Positions 8,201 to 15,631 of a stretch of 64,000 bases of DNA are shown here, in pieces. Position 1 is the first letter of the stretch; each line of letters starts with the position of its first letter. Origin of the DNA: Pseudomonas sp. Z8(2022) (GTDB taxonomy: Bacteria; Pseudomonadota; Gammaproteobacteria; Pseudomonadales; Pseudomonadaceae). The position numbers and the translations under genes are program-made. The notes below the pieces were generated by a model that made no database searches, was not told where the DNA came from, and saw only the letters and a list, made by a program, of their open reading frames with translations. Location of the stretch: the NCBI RefSeq assembly GCF_025837155.1, contig NZ_CP107549.1, positions 4,092,001 to 4,156,000 on the forward strand, given 5' to 3'.

Positions 8201-9580
8201 ATGTCGGTACCCCCGCGTGCCGTTCAGCTTAACGAAGCGAACGCGTTCCTTAAGGAACATCCTGAGGTCCAGTTCGTCGACCTTCTTATTGCAGATATGA
8301 ATGGCGTGGTGCGTGGCAAGCGCATCGATCGGAACGCCCTGCACAAGGTGTACGAGAAAGGCATCAACCTACCCGCCTCGCTCTTCGCCCTTGACATCAA
8401 TGGCTCCACCGTCGAAAGCACCGGCCTCGGCCTGGACATCGGCGATGCCGACCGTATCTGCTTCCCCATCCCCAATACCCTGTGCAACGAACCCTGGCAG
8501 AAGCGCCCGACCGCGCAGCTGCTGATGACCATGCACGAGCTGGACGGCACGCCTTTCTTCGCCGACCCGCGCGAGGTATTGCGCCAGGTGGTACAGAAGT
8601 TCGACGAACTGGGCCTGCGTATCTGCGCAGCCTTCGAACTGGAGTTCTACCTGATCGACCAGGAGAACGTGAACGGCCGCCCGCAGCCGCCGCGCTCGCC
8701 GATCTCCGGCAAGCGCCCGCACTCCACCCAGGTCTATCTGATCGACGACCTCGACGAGTACGTCGACTGTCTGCAGGACATGCTCGAAGCCGCCAAGGAA
8801 CAGGGCATCCCGGCCGATGCCATCGTCAAGGAAAGCGCCCCGGCGCAGTTCGAGGTCAACCTGCACCACGTCGAAGACGCCATCAAGGCCTGCGACTATG
8901 CGCTGCTGCTCAAGCGCCTGATCAAGAACATCGCCTACGACCATGAGATGGACTCCACCTTCATGGCCAAGCCCTATCCGGGCCAGGCGGGCAACGGCCT
9001 GCACGTGCACATCTCGCTGCTGGACAAGAAGACCGGCAAGAACATCTTCGCCGCCGAAGATCCGCTGGAGAACACCTCGCTGCGCCATGCCGTCGGCGGC
9101 ATCCTCGACACCATGTCCGCGTCGATGGCCTTCCTCTGCCCCAACGTCAACTCCTACCGCCGCTTCGGCGCACAGTTCTACGTGCCCAACGCGCCGAGCT
9201 GGGCACTGGACAACCGCACCGTGGCCGTTCGTGTACCCACCGGCAGCGCTGACGCCGTACGTATCGAACACCGCGTGGCAGGAGCAGATGCCAACCCGTA
9301 CCTGATGCTGTCGTCGATCCTCGCCGGCATCCACCACGGCCTGACCAACCAGATCGAGCCGGGCGAGCCGATCGAAGGCAACGCCTACGAGCAGCTCGAA
9401 CCCAGCCTGCCGAACAACCTGCGCGATGCCCTGCGCGAGCTGGACGACAGCGAAGTGCTGAACAAGTACATCGATCCGAAGTACATCGACATCTTCGTCG
9501 CGTGCAAGGAAGCCGAGCTGCAGGAGTTCGAGACCACCATCTCCGACCTCGAGTACAACTGGTACCTGCACACCGTGTGA
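8201..9580 (+). CDS. spuI: Glutamylpolyamine synthetase SpuI (glutamine synthetase family)
   Basis: 459-residue glutamine synthetase-like ligase, paralogous to SpuB (shared RGKRI/RGKIS, FELEFYL, FEVNLHHVEDA, MAKPYPGQAGNGLHVH, RVAGADANPYL). The frame opens at a TTG at 8171, but ATG 8201 follows AAGGTG at proper spacing and begins MSVPPRAVQ. It is transcribed divergently from spuB, followed by a terminator hairpin and then a polyamine-binding protein. Which polyamine it prefers cannot be read from sequence. Confidence 0.92.
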   Translation: MSVPPRAVQLNEANAFLKEHPEVQFVDLLIADMNGVVRGKRIDRNALHKVYEKGINLPASLFALDINGSTVESTGLGLDIGDADRICFPIPNTLCNEPWQKRPTAQLLMTMHELDGTPFFADPREVLRQVVQKFDELGLRICAAFELEFYLIDQENVNGRPQPPRSPISGKRPHSTQVYLIDDLDEYVDCLQDMLEAAKEQGIPADAIVKESAPAQFEVNLHHVEDAIKACDYALLLKRLIKNIAYDHEMDSTFMAKPYPGQAGNGLHVHISLLDKKTGKNIFAAEDPLENTSLRHAVGGILDTMSASMAFLCPNVNSYRRFGAQFYVPNAPSWALDNRTVAVRVPTGSADAVRIEHRVAGADANPYLMLSSILAGIHHGLTNQIEPGEPIEGNAYEQLEPSLPNNLRDALRELDDSEVLNKYIDPKYIDIFVACKEAELQEFETTISDLEYNWYLHTV

Positions 9581-9590
9581 CCCCCGGAGA

Positions 9591-9617
9591 AAGCCGGCCG
9601 CAGAGCCGGCTTCTTTA
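9591..9617 (+). terminator. Intrinsic terminator after spuI
   Basis: AAGCCGGC (9591-9598) and GCCGGCTT (9605-9612) form an 8-bp stem with a 6-base loop followed by CTTTA, 11 bases downstream of the spuI stop. Confidence 0.72.
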
Positions 9618-9761
9618 TGCCTGTCCAAACTGCCAACCGACCGTTCCGGTGCTCTGCGCCGGGGCCAGCGGTTCGCCGTATGGCGACTCCGCTGACATGA
9701 ATCAACCACCGGCGGCGAAGGCCACCGGATACTGTTGTCTTCATCCATCAGGGAGCTACTC

Positions 9762-10820
9762 ATGCAACGCGTCATTGCCGCCGTCCTGCTTGGCCTCTTC
9801 TCCGGCCTGACACAGGCCGCCGACAGCATCCGTGTCTACAACTGGAACGACTACATCGCACCGCAGGTACTGGAGAGCTTTACCCGCGATACCGGCATCG
9901 AGGTCGAGTACCACACCTTCGCCAGCGCTGAAGAGCTGGCCGCCGCACTGCAAAGCGGCCAGCCCATCGACATCGCCGTTCCCTCGCACAATGAGCTGCC
10001 CGGACTGATCACCAGCGGCCGCATTCGCCCGCTGGACTTCGGCCTGCTGCCCAACCGCAAGCACCTGGACAAGCAGCTGCTGAGCAAGCTGGCCGCGGTC
10101 GACCCGCAGAACCAGCACGCCGTTCCCTACCTGTGGGGCGCGGTCGGCCTGGCAATCAACACGCCGCAGGCCGAAACGGCCTATGGCGGGCCGCTGCCCA
10201 ACAGCTGGAGCCTGCTGTTCGACCCCGAGCAGAGCCGGCGCCTGGCCAGTTGCGGCATCAGCGTGCTGGATGCACCGGACGAAACCCTGTCGCTGCTGCT
10301 CAACTATCAGGGGCGCAGCCTCGCGCGCAGCGCACCGAGCCGGATAGAACGGGCCGGCGGCGTGCTCGAGGCCCTGCGTCCGAACCTGCGCTACGTCGAC
10401 AGCGAACGCTATATCGAAGACCTCAACAACGGTCATCTGTGCCTGGCCATGGCCTGGGTCGGCGACGCCCTCGCCGCCGCACAGGCCGGACAGCCGGTAA
10501 GCTTCGTTGTCCCCGATGAAGGCTCGGTACTGTTCATCGACAACCTGGTGATTCCGGCCAATGCCAGCCGTCCGGATCTCGCTCACCGCTTCATCGACTA
10601 CCTGATGCAGCCGCAGGTGATCGCCCAGATCACCGCAGAGACGCTCTACCCCAACGGCAACGCCGACTCGGCCCAGTTCATCGACAGCGCCCTGCTGGCC
10701 CAGCCCGGCCTCTATCCGGATCAGGACACCAAGCGCCGTCTGTATCCGCTGGAAGTCCTTTCGCAGAAGCATGCTCAGGTCCGCAGCGACGTCTGGCAGC
10801 GCTTCCGTGACGATAGCTGA
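9762..10820 (+). CDS. Periplasmic polyamine-binding protein, third paralogue (PA0295-like)
   Basis: 352-residue PotF-family binding protein with signal peptide (MQRVIAAVLLGLFSGLTQAA). ATG 9762 follows AGGGAG. The polyamine loop is NWNDYI rather than NWSDYI, and the specificity segment reads VLFIDNL where SpuE has NLWFDM, so a Phe replaces the SpuE Trp and Ile replaces the next Phe. No permease or ATPase adjoins it; it may feed the SpuFGH channel or act as a sensor. The ligand is unknown. Confidence 0.85.
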   Translation: MQRVIAAVLLGLFSGLTQAADSIRVYNWNDYIAPQVLESFTRDTGIEVEYHTFASAEELAAALQSGQPIDIAVPSHNELPGLITSGRIRPLDFGLLPNRKHLDKQLLSKLAAVDPQNQHAVPYLWGAVGLAINTPQAETAYGGPLPNSWSLLFDPEQSRRLASCGISVLDAPDETLSLLLNYQGRSLARSAPSRIERAGGVLEALRPNLRYVDSERYIEDLNNGHLCLAMAWVGDALAAAQAGQPVSFVVPDEGSVLFIDNLVIPANASRPDLAHRFIDYLMQPQVIAQITAETLYPNGNADSAQFIDSALLAQPGLYPDQDTKRRLYPLEVLSQKHAQVRSDVWQRFRDDS

Positions 10821-10826
10821 TGGCTA

Positions 10827-10846
10827 CGGCGAGGCTTGCCTCGCCG
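10827..10846. repeat. Intergenic hairpin before aguR
   Basis: Perfect 9-bp inverted repeat CGGCGAGGC / GCCTCGCCG with a TT spacer, just after the binding-protein stop. There is no T-run. It may separate the expression of aguR from the upstream gene. Confidence 0.4.
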
Positions 10847-10892
10847 GCGCCGACTGACGTCCAATAGCGCCTCGCCCACCGAGGAGCTCCCC

Positions 10893-11534
10893 ATGTCGCG
10901 CACCGCCAGTCCCCGCAAGCCGCGCGCCAGCAGCCAGGCGAGGATCGCCGGCATCCTCGCTGCCGCCCGCGAACTGCTGGCCGAGCAGGGCATGGCCAGC
11001 CTGTCGATCTACACGGTGGCCGAGCGCGCCGGGATTCCGCCTTCGTCGGTGTATCACTTCTTCGCCAGCGTACCGGCCCTGCTCGAAGGGCTGACGGCCG
11101 ACGTACATGCAGCCTTTCGCGCCAGCCTGCTGGAGCCGGTCGAGCATGCCGCCCTGCGCAGCTGGCACGACCTCTCGCGACTGGTCGAGCAGCGCATGCT
11201 GGCCATCTACGAAGCCGATGCCGCTGCGCGTCAGCTGATCCTCGCCCAGCACGGTCTGGCAGAAGTCACCCAGGCCGATCACCAGCACGATCTGGAGCTG
11301 GGGCGACTGATGCACGCGCTGTTCGACCGCCACTTCCCCCTGCCGCAATTGCCGACAGATATCGACGTATTCAGCCTGGCCATGTCCCTGGGCGATCGCG
11401 TCTATGCCCGTTCGGTGCAGCTGCACGGCCAAATCACCCCACGCCTGGCCGAGGAAGGCATGCGCGTGTTCGATGCCTACCTCGGCCTGTACCTGCCAGC
11501 CTGCCTGCCAAAACGCCCGACGCCGCGGGACTGA
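10893..11534 (+). CDS. aguR: TetR-family regulator AguR
   Basis: 213-residue TetR-type repressor. The helix-turn-helix lies at about residues 28-60 (LAEQGMASLSIYTVAERAG, then IPPSSVYHFFAS). ATG 10893 follows GAGGAG and replaces an upstream in-frame ATG at 10836 that lacks a ribosome site. It precedes aguBA, as in P. aeruginosa, where AguR controls agmatine use in response to agmatine and N-carbamoylputrescine. Two palindromes downstream (11600-11678) are plausible binding sites. Confidence 0.9.
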   Translation: MSRTASPRKPRASSQARIAGILAAARELLAEQGMASLSIYTVAERAGIPPSSVYHFFASVPALLEGLTADVHAAFRASLLEPVEHAALRSWHDLSRLVEQRMLAIYEADAAARQLILAQHGLAEVTQADHQHDLELGRLMHALFDRHFPLPQLPTDIDVFSLAMSLGDRVYARSVQLHGQITPRLAEEGMRVFDAYLGLYLPACLPKRPTPRD

Positions 11535-11599
11535 TCCGCAGCGCCCGCACCTCTCGCCCATCTTCGGCCACCTTGCATGGCGCTAGGCGCGCCCACAAA

Positions 11600-11615
11600 T
11601 TCGATAAAAATCGAA
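11600..11615. promoter_or_regulatory. Candidate AguR operator 1
   Basis: Perfect palindromic arms TTCGAT (11600-11605) and ATCGAA (11610-11615) separated by AAAA, in the aguR-aguB gap. Shares the core TCGAT with operator 2. Assignment to AguR is inference from position. Confidence 0.5.
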
Positions 11616-11651
11616 AAATATCGGCTCAGGAAGCTTCAAACCTCTTCTAAT

Positions 11652-11678
11652 ATCGATATTTATCGGATATAAATCGAT
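11652..11678. promoter_or_regulatory. Candidate AguR operator 2
   Basis: Arms ATCGAT at 11652-11657 and ATCGAT at 11673-11678 flank the imperfectly symmetric, AT-rich stretch ATTTATCGGATATAA. It lies about 80 bases upstream of the aguB start in a locally AT-rich region, suitable for overlapping the aguBA promoter. Confidence 0.5.
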
Positions 11679-11758
11679 CATTCGCCCTGATTGATGACCG
11701 AACAGTAAGGCCTTCCGACTCACCGGAGCGGCCCGTGAACGAGCTAGAGAGGTGCTTC

Positions 11759-12640
11759 ATGTCCCGTATCGTTACCGTTGCCGCCACCCAGATGGCCTGC
11801 TCCTGGGATACCCAGACCAACATCGCCAACGCGGAAAGACTGGTACGTCAGGCTGCAGCCCAGGGTGCCCAGATCATCCTGATCCAGGAGCTGTTCGAGA
11901 CGCCCTACTTCTGCCAGAAGCCCAATGCCGACTACACCCAGCTGGCAACCACGGTCGAGGAAAACCCGGCTATCGCGCACTTTCGGAAAGTGGCCGCCGA
12001 GCTGAAAGTGGTGCTGCCGATCAGCTTCTTCGAGCGCGCCGGCCGCGCTCGCTTCAACAGCATCGCCATCATCGATGCCGATGGCACGAACCTCGGGATT
12101 TATCGGAAAAGCCATATCCCGGACGGCCCCGGCTATCACGAGAAGTACTACTTCAACCCGGGCGATACCGGCTTCAAGGTCTGGGACACCGCCTATGCGC
12201 GGATCGGTGTGGGCATCTGCTGGGACCAGTGGTTCCCGGAGTGCGCGCGCAGCATGGCGCTGTTGGGTGCGGAAATCCTCTTCTACCCGACCGCCATCGG
12301 CAGCGAACCGCACGACGCCAGCATCACCTCGCGCGAACACTGGCAGCGCGTGCAGCAAGGTCACGCCGGCGCCAACCTGATGCCGCTGGTGGCCAGCAAC
12401 CGTATCGGCAGGGAAGAACAGGACGGCTACGACATCACCTTCTACGGCAGTTCATTCATCGCCGACCAGTACGGTGCGAAGGTCCGGGAACTGAACCAGA
12501 CCGAGGAAGGTGTTCTGGTACACGGCTTCGATCTGGACGCCCTGGAGAAGGTGCGCACCGCCTGGGGTGTGTTCCGCGACCGCCGGCCGAACCTATACTG
12601 GCCGCTTTCCACGCTCGACGGCGAACGCCCCTGCGAGTGA
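11759..12640 (+). CDS. aguB: N-carbamoylputrescine amidase AguB
   Basis: 293-residue nitrilase-superfamily amidohydrolase converting N-carbamoylputrescine to putrescine, CO2 and ammonia. The Glu-Lys-Cys triad is visible in QELFETPYF, YRKSHIPDGPGY and GVGICWDQWFPE. ATG 11759 follows AGAGAGG; an in-frame ATG at 11735 is rejected for lack of a ribosome site. It works after AguA, encoded downstream, and delivers putrescine to SpuC and SpuI/SpuB. Confidence 0.95.
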   Translation: MSRIVTVAATQMACSWDTQTNIANAERLVRQAAAQGAQIILIQELFETPYFCQKPNADYTQLATTVEENPAIAHFRKVAAELKVVLPISFFERAGRARFNSIAIIDADGTNLGIYRKSHIPDGPGYHEKYYFNPGDTGFKVWDTAYARIGVGICWDQWFPECARSMALLGAEILFYPTAIGSEPHDASITSREHWQRVQQGHAGANLMPLVASNRIGREEQDGYDITFYGSSFIADQYGAKVRELNQTEEGVLVHGFDLDALEKVRTAWGVFRDRRPNLYWPLSTLDGERPCE

Positions 12641-12643
12641 ACC

Positions 12644-12703
12644 TGGCCCGGATGCAGGCCGGGGCTTTTTCTCACGACTTTCCGGATTGCATCCGGCTAC
12701 AGG
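12644..12703. repeat. Paired inverted repeat (REP-like) between aguB and aguA
   Basis: Two copies of a GCCCGGATGCA-type unit face each other: GGCCCGGATGCAGGCCGGGG near 12646-12665, then CCGGAT-TGC-ATCCGG at 12682-12696 followed by CTAC. The outer ends ACCTG and CAGGT are also complementary, so the whole 60 bases can fold as one stem. A TTTTT run follows the first hairpin. The same core recurs after ppx at 45745-45767. Confidence 0.6.
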
Positions 12704-12709
12704 TGAAAT

Positions 12710-13807
12710 ATGACCACACTGACCACCACTCCACGCGCCGACGGCTTTCGCATGCCGGCCGAATGGGAAACCCACAGCAAGACCTGGATGGTCTGGCCGG
12801 AGCGCCCGGACAACTGGCGCAACGGCGCCAAGCCGGCGCAGGCGGCCTTCACCGCCGTGGCCAAAGCCATCGCCCAGTTCGAGCCGGTGACCGTCTGCGT
12901 CTCCGACGCGCAGTACGAAAATGCCCGAGCGCGCCTGGACGACGACAACATCCGCCTGGTGGAAATCACCACTGACGATGCCTGGGTACGCGATACCGGG
13001 CCGACCTTCGTGACCCATTCCAATGGCGACGTGCGCGGCGTGGACTGGACCTTCAACGCCTGGGGCGGTTTCGATGGCGGCCTGTACTGGCCGTGGCAGC
13101 GAGACGACCAGGTGGCGCGCAAGATTCTCGAGATCGAAGGCTACAAGCGCTACCGCACCGAAGGTTTCGTCCTCGAAGGCGGCTCGATCCACGTCGACGG
13201 CGAAGGCACCCTGATCACCACCGAAGAATGCCTGCTGAACAAGAACCGCAACCCGCACCTGTCGCGCGAACAGATCGAGGCCGTGCTGCGCGAGCACCTG
13301 GCCATCGATACGGTGATCTGGCTGCCGGATGGGCTGTACAACGACGAGACCGACGGCCACGTCGACAACTTCTGCTGCTACGTGCGCCCGGGCGAAGTGC
13401 TGCTGGCCTGGACCGATGATGCGAACGACCCCAACTATCCGCGCTGCCAGGCCGCCATGCGCGTGCTGGAAAGCGCTCGTGATGCCAAGGGTCGCCAGCT
13501 GACCGTACACAAGATGCCGATCCCCGCGCCGATCCATGCCACCGAAGAAGAGTGCGCCGGCGTCGACATCGTCGAGGGCAGCCAGGAGCGTGACCCGTCG
13601 ATCCGCCTGGCCGGCTCCTACGTCAACTTCCTGATCGTCAACGGCGGCATCGTCGCGCCGAGCTTCGACGACCCTAAGGACGAGGAAGCCTGCGCCATTT
13701 TGCAGCGGGTGTTCCCCGAGCATCGCGTGGTGATGGTGCCCGGCCGCGAGATTCTGCTCGGTGGTGGCAATATCCATTGCATCACCCAGCAGCAGCCCAG
13801 GGGCTGA
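12710..13807 (+). CDS. aguA: Agmatine deiminase AguA
   Basis: 365-residue guanidino-modifying enzyme hydrolysing agmatine to N-carbamoylputrescine and ammonia. Family motifs are WPERPDNWR near residue 28, WVRDTGPTF near 90, the catalytic His region DGHVDNFCCYV near 218, and the nucleophilic Cys in GGGNIHCITQQ at the C-terminus. Length matches the family. It sits downstream of aguB; the order regulator-aguB-aguA is that of P. aeruginosa. Confidence 0.96.
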   Translation: MTTLTTTPRADGFRMPAEWETHSKTWMVWPERPDNWRNGAKPAQAAFTAVAKAIAQFEPVTVCVSDAQYENARARLDDDNIRLVEITTDDAWVRDTGPTFVTHSNGDVRGVDWTFNAWGGFDGGLYWPWQRDDQVARKILEIEGYKRYRTEGFVLEGGSIHVDGEGTLITTEECLLNKNRNPHLSREQIEAVLREHLAIDTVIWLPDGLYNDETDGHVDNFCCYVRPGEVLLAWTDDANDPNYPRCQAAMRVLESARDAKGRQLTVHKMPIPAPIHATEEECAGVDIVEGSQERDPSIRLAGSYVNFLIVNGGIVAPSFDDPKDEEACAILQRVFPEHRVVMVPGREILLGGGNIHCITQQQPRG

Positions 13808-13827
13808 CACCTCGCCCCACGAAACGC

Positions 13828-13855
13828 AAAACGCCCGACATGTGCCGGGCGTTTT
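13828..13855. terminator. Bidirectional terminator between aguA and ccpR
   Basis: AAAACGCCCG (13828-13837) and CGGGCGTTTT (13846-13855) form a 10-bp stem with an 8-base loop. It has T-runs on both strands and lies between convergent genes. Confidence 0.8.
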
Positions 13856-13868
13856 CGTTACAGCCAGC

Positions 13869-14858
13869 TCACTCGAACGGCTGCGGACGCGGCGTATCGT
13901 TGCTGGACGGCGGCAGGATCGGCAGAGCGAAGCTCGGCTGCTCACCGGTCAGGGTCTTGAGGAAGGCAGTGATCTTGCCGATCTCCTGCTCGCTCAGCTG
14001 TCGACCCAGTTGCAGGCGCGCCATGATGTCCACGGATTCCTCCAGCTTCCAGTAGGCGCCGTCGTGGAAGTAGGGATAGGTCAGCTCGACGTTGCGCAGG
14101 GTCGGCACCTTGAACTTGAAGCGGTCTGCATCCTTGCCGGTCAGGCCGGCCACGCCTTCGGCGGGGTTGCTGGTTTCATAGGGTTCGACCAGGCCCATCT
14201 TCTGGAACGAGTTGCCGCCCAGCGCCGGGCCATTGTGGCAGGCCACGCAACCGATGGACTTGAACAGCTCGTAGCCTTCCAGTTCGGTCTGGGTGATGGC
14301 CTGCTGGTCGCCCTTGAGCCACAGGTCGAAACGCGAATTGGGCGTGACCAGGGTCTTTTCGAATTCGGCGATGGCGTCGGTCACTTCATCCAGCGTGATC
14401 TCGTCCTTTTTGTACACGGCCTTGAACGACTCCCGGTACTGCGGGATCGAGCGCAGCACGTCGATGGCCAGAATGTGGGTGAAGGCCATCTCCTTCGGGT
14501 TGGAGATAGGCCCGGCGGCCTGCTCCTTGAGATCGGCGGCGCGGCCATCCCAGAACTGCGCCAGGTTCAGGCTGGAGTTGAGTACGGTGGGCGAGTTGAT
14601 CGGCCCCTGCTGCCAGTTATGGCCGATGGAGCTGGGCAGGTTGTCACTGCCGCCCATGGACAGGTTGTGGCAGGAGTTGCATGAGATGAACCCCGAACGC
14701 GACAGGCGCGGATCGAAGAACAACTGCTTGCCCAACTCCACCTTGGCAGGGTCGGTGATCTCGGCGGGGGCGATGAACTGTACGGGTTCGTTGTCCGGTA
14801 CTGCGGCCCAGGCGCTGGCGCCCAGGCACAAACCGGCCATCAGACTTAGCGTACGCAT
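13869..14858 (-). CDS. ccpR: Di-heme cytochrome c peroxidase CcpR/CcpA
   Basis: 329-residue periplasmic peroxidase reducing H2O2 with electrons from small cytochromes. Signal peptide MRTLSLMAGLCLGASAWA, then two heme-attachment motifs: CNSCH near residue 60 and CVACH near 208. Length and order fit bacterial CcpA. A perfect TTGAT-N4-ATCAA Anr box lies 70 bases upstream, consistent with the low-oxygen control known for this gene. In P. aeruginosa this gene is at a different locus. Confidence 0.94.
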   Translation of the reverse strand: MRTLSLMAGLCLGASAWAAVPDNEPVQFIAPAEITDPAKVELGKQLFFDPRLSRSGFISCNSCHNLSMGGSDNLPSSIGHNWQQGPINSPTVLNSSLNLAQFWDGRAADLKEQAAGPISNPKEMAFTHILAIDVLRSIPQYRESFKAVYKKDEITLDEVTDAIAEFEKTLVTPNSRFDLWLKGDQQAITQTELEGYELFKSIGCVACHNGPALGGNSFQKMGLVEPYETSNPAEGVAGLTGKDADRFKFKVPTLRNVELTYPYFHDGAYWKLEESVDIMARLQLGRQLSEQEIGKITAFLKTLTGEQPSFALPILPPSSNDTPRPQPFE

Positions 14859-14927
14859 GTGTTATCTCCTCAGGTATTGGCTGTTCTGGTTATGTGCTGA
14901 CCATGCCCAGCGCCCACCCGGTGCGGC

Positions 14928-14941
14928 TTGATCTGCATCAA
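14928..14941. promoter_or_regulatory. Anr/FNR box upstream of ccpR
   Basis: TTGAT-CTGC-ATCAA matches the Anr/FNR consensus exactly. Its centre is about 76 bases from the ccpR ATG. A CATGGT about 30 bases downstream of the centre (minus strand) is a possible -10, the class II arrangement. Confidence 0.85.
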
Positions 14942-15104
14942 GCTGCACATGCATTCGCCATCAATTGATTTGTTTCACTTCGTTTTTCAAAGCCTTACAC
15001 CGCAGCGGTAACACCCGGCAGAAGCGGAAGATTCCACTCAGGCGGATGCAACCCGATGGCCACTGATACGGGCAATGAGCAGTACGCGAGCGATACGCCG
15101 GCAA

Positions 15105-15128
15105 CAAAAAACCCGCCGAAGCGGGTTT
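15105..15128 (-). terminator. Intrinsic terminator of gcvH
   Basis: AAACCCGC (15109-15116), loop CGAA, GCGGGTTT (15121-15128). On the minus strand the stem continues into a TTTTT tail, 19 bases beyond the gcvH stop. Confidence 0.82.
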
Positions 15129-15146
15129 CCTGCGTATCGACGCGAA

Positions 15147-15536
15147 TCAGGCGTCGGCGTCGGCACTGGCCTGATAGGCGGCAGCGTCCAGCAGCTTGTC
15201 CAGCTCGCTGGCATCGCTGGGCTTGAGCTTGAAGAACCAGCTGCCGTACGGGTCGCTGTTGACGCTTTCCGGACTGTCGGTCAGTGCTTCGTTGATGGCG
15301 ATGACTTCGCCGCCAACCGGGGCGTAGATGTCGGAGGCAGCCTTGACCGACTCAACCACACCCGCCTCCTGGCCGGCGTTCAGCTGCTTGCCGACTTCCG
15401 GCAGCTCGATGAACACCACATCGCCTAGGGCTTCCTGGGCGTGGTCGGAAATGCCCACGGTCACGCTACCGTCAGCTTCCAGACGAGCCCACTCGTGACT
15501 GGAGGCATAACGCAGATCGGCAGGGATATTACTCAT
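15147..15536 (-). CDS. gcvH: Glycine cleavage system H protein
   Basis: 129-residue lipoyl carrier that shuttles the aminomethyl group between the P, T and L proteins. The lipoylated lysine is in ESVKAASDIYAPV near residue 65. ATG 15536 (MSNIPADL) follows AGGA at good spacing. It is directly downstream of gcvT in one operon; gcvP is not adjacent, unlike in P. aeruginosa, so the P protein must be encoded elsewhere. Confidence 0.96.
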   Translation of the reverse strand: MSNIPADLRYASSHEWARLEADGSVTVGISDHAQEALGDVVFIELPEVGKQLNAGQEAGVVESVKAASDIYAPVGGEVIAINEALTDSPESVNSDPYGSWFFKLKPSDASELDKLLDAAAYQASADADA

Positions 15537-15631
15537 TGTTCGATTCCTCATAAGCGATGACGGCAAGTGGGCCGTCAGGACAATTTAGCAGGCCGCGGCT
15601 GGAGCGAAAGCCAACGCCGCGACCAGATGAT

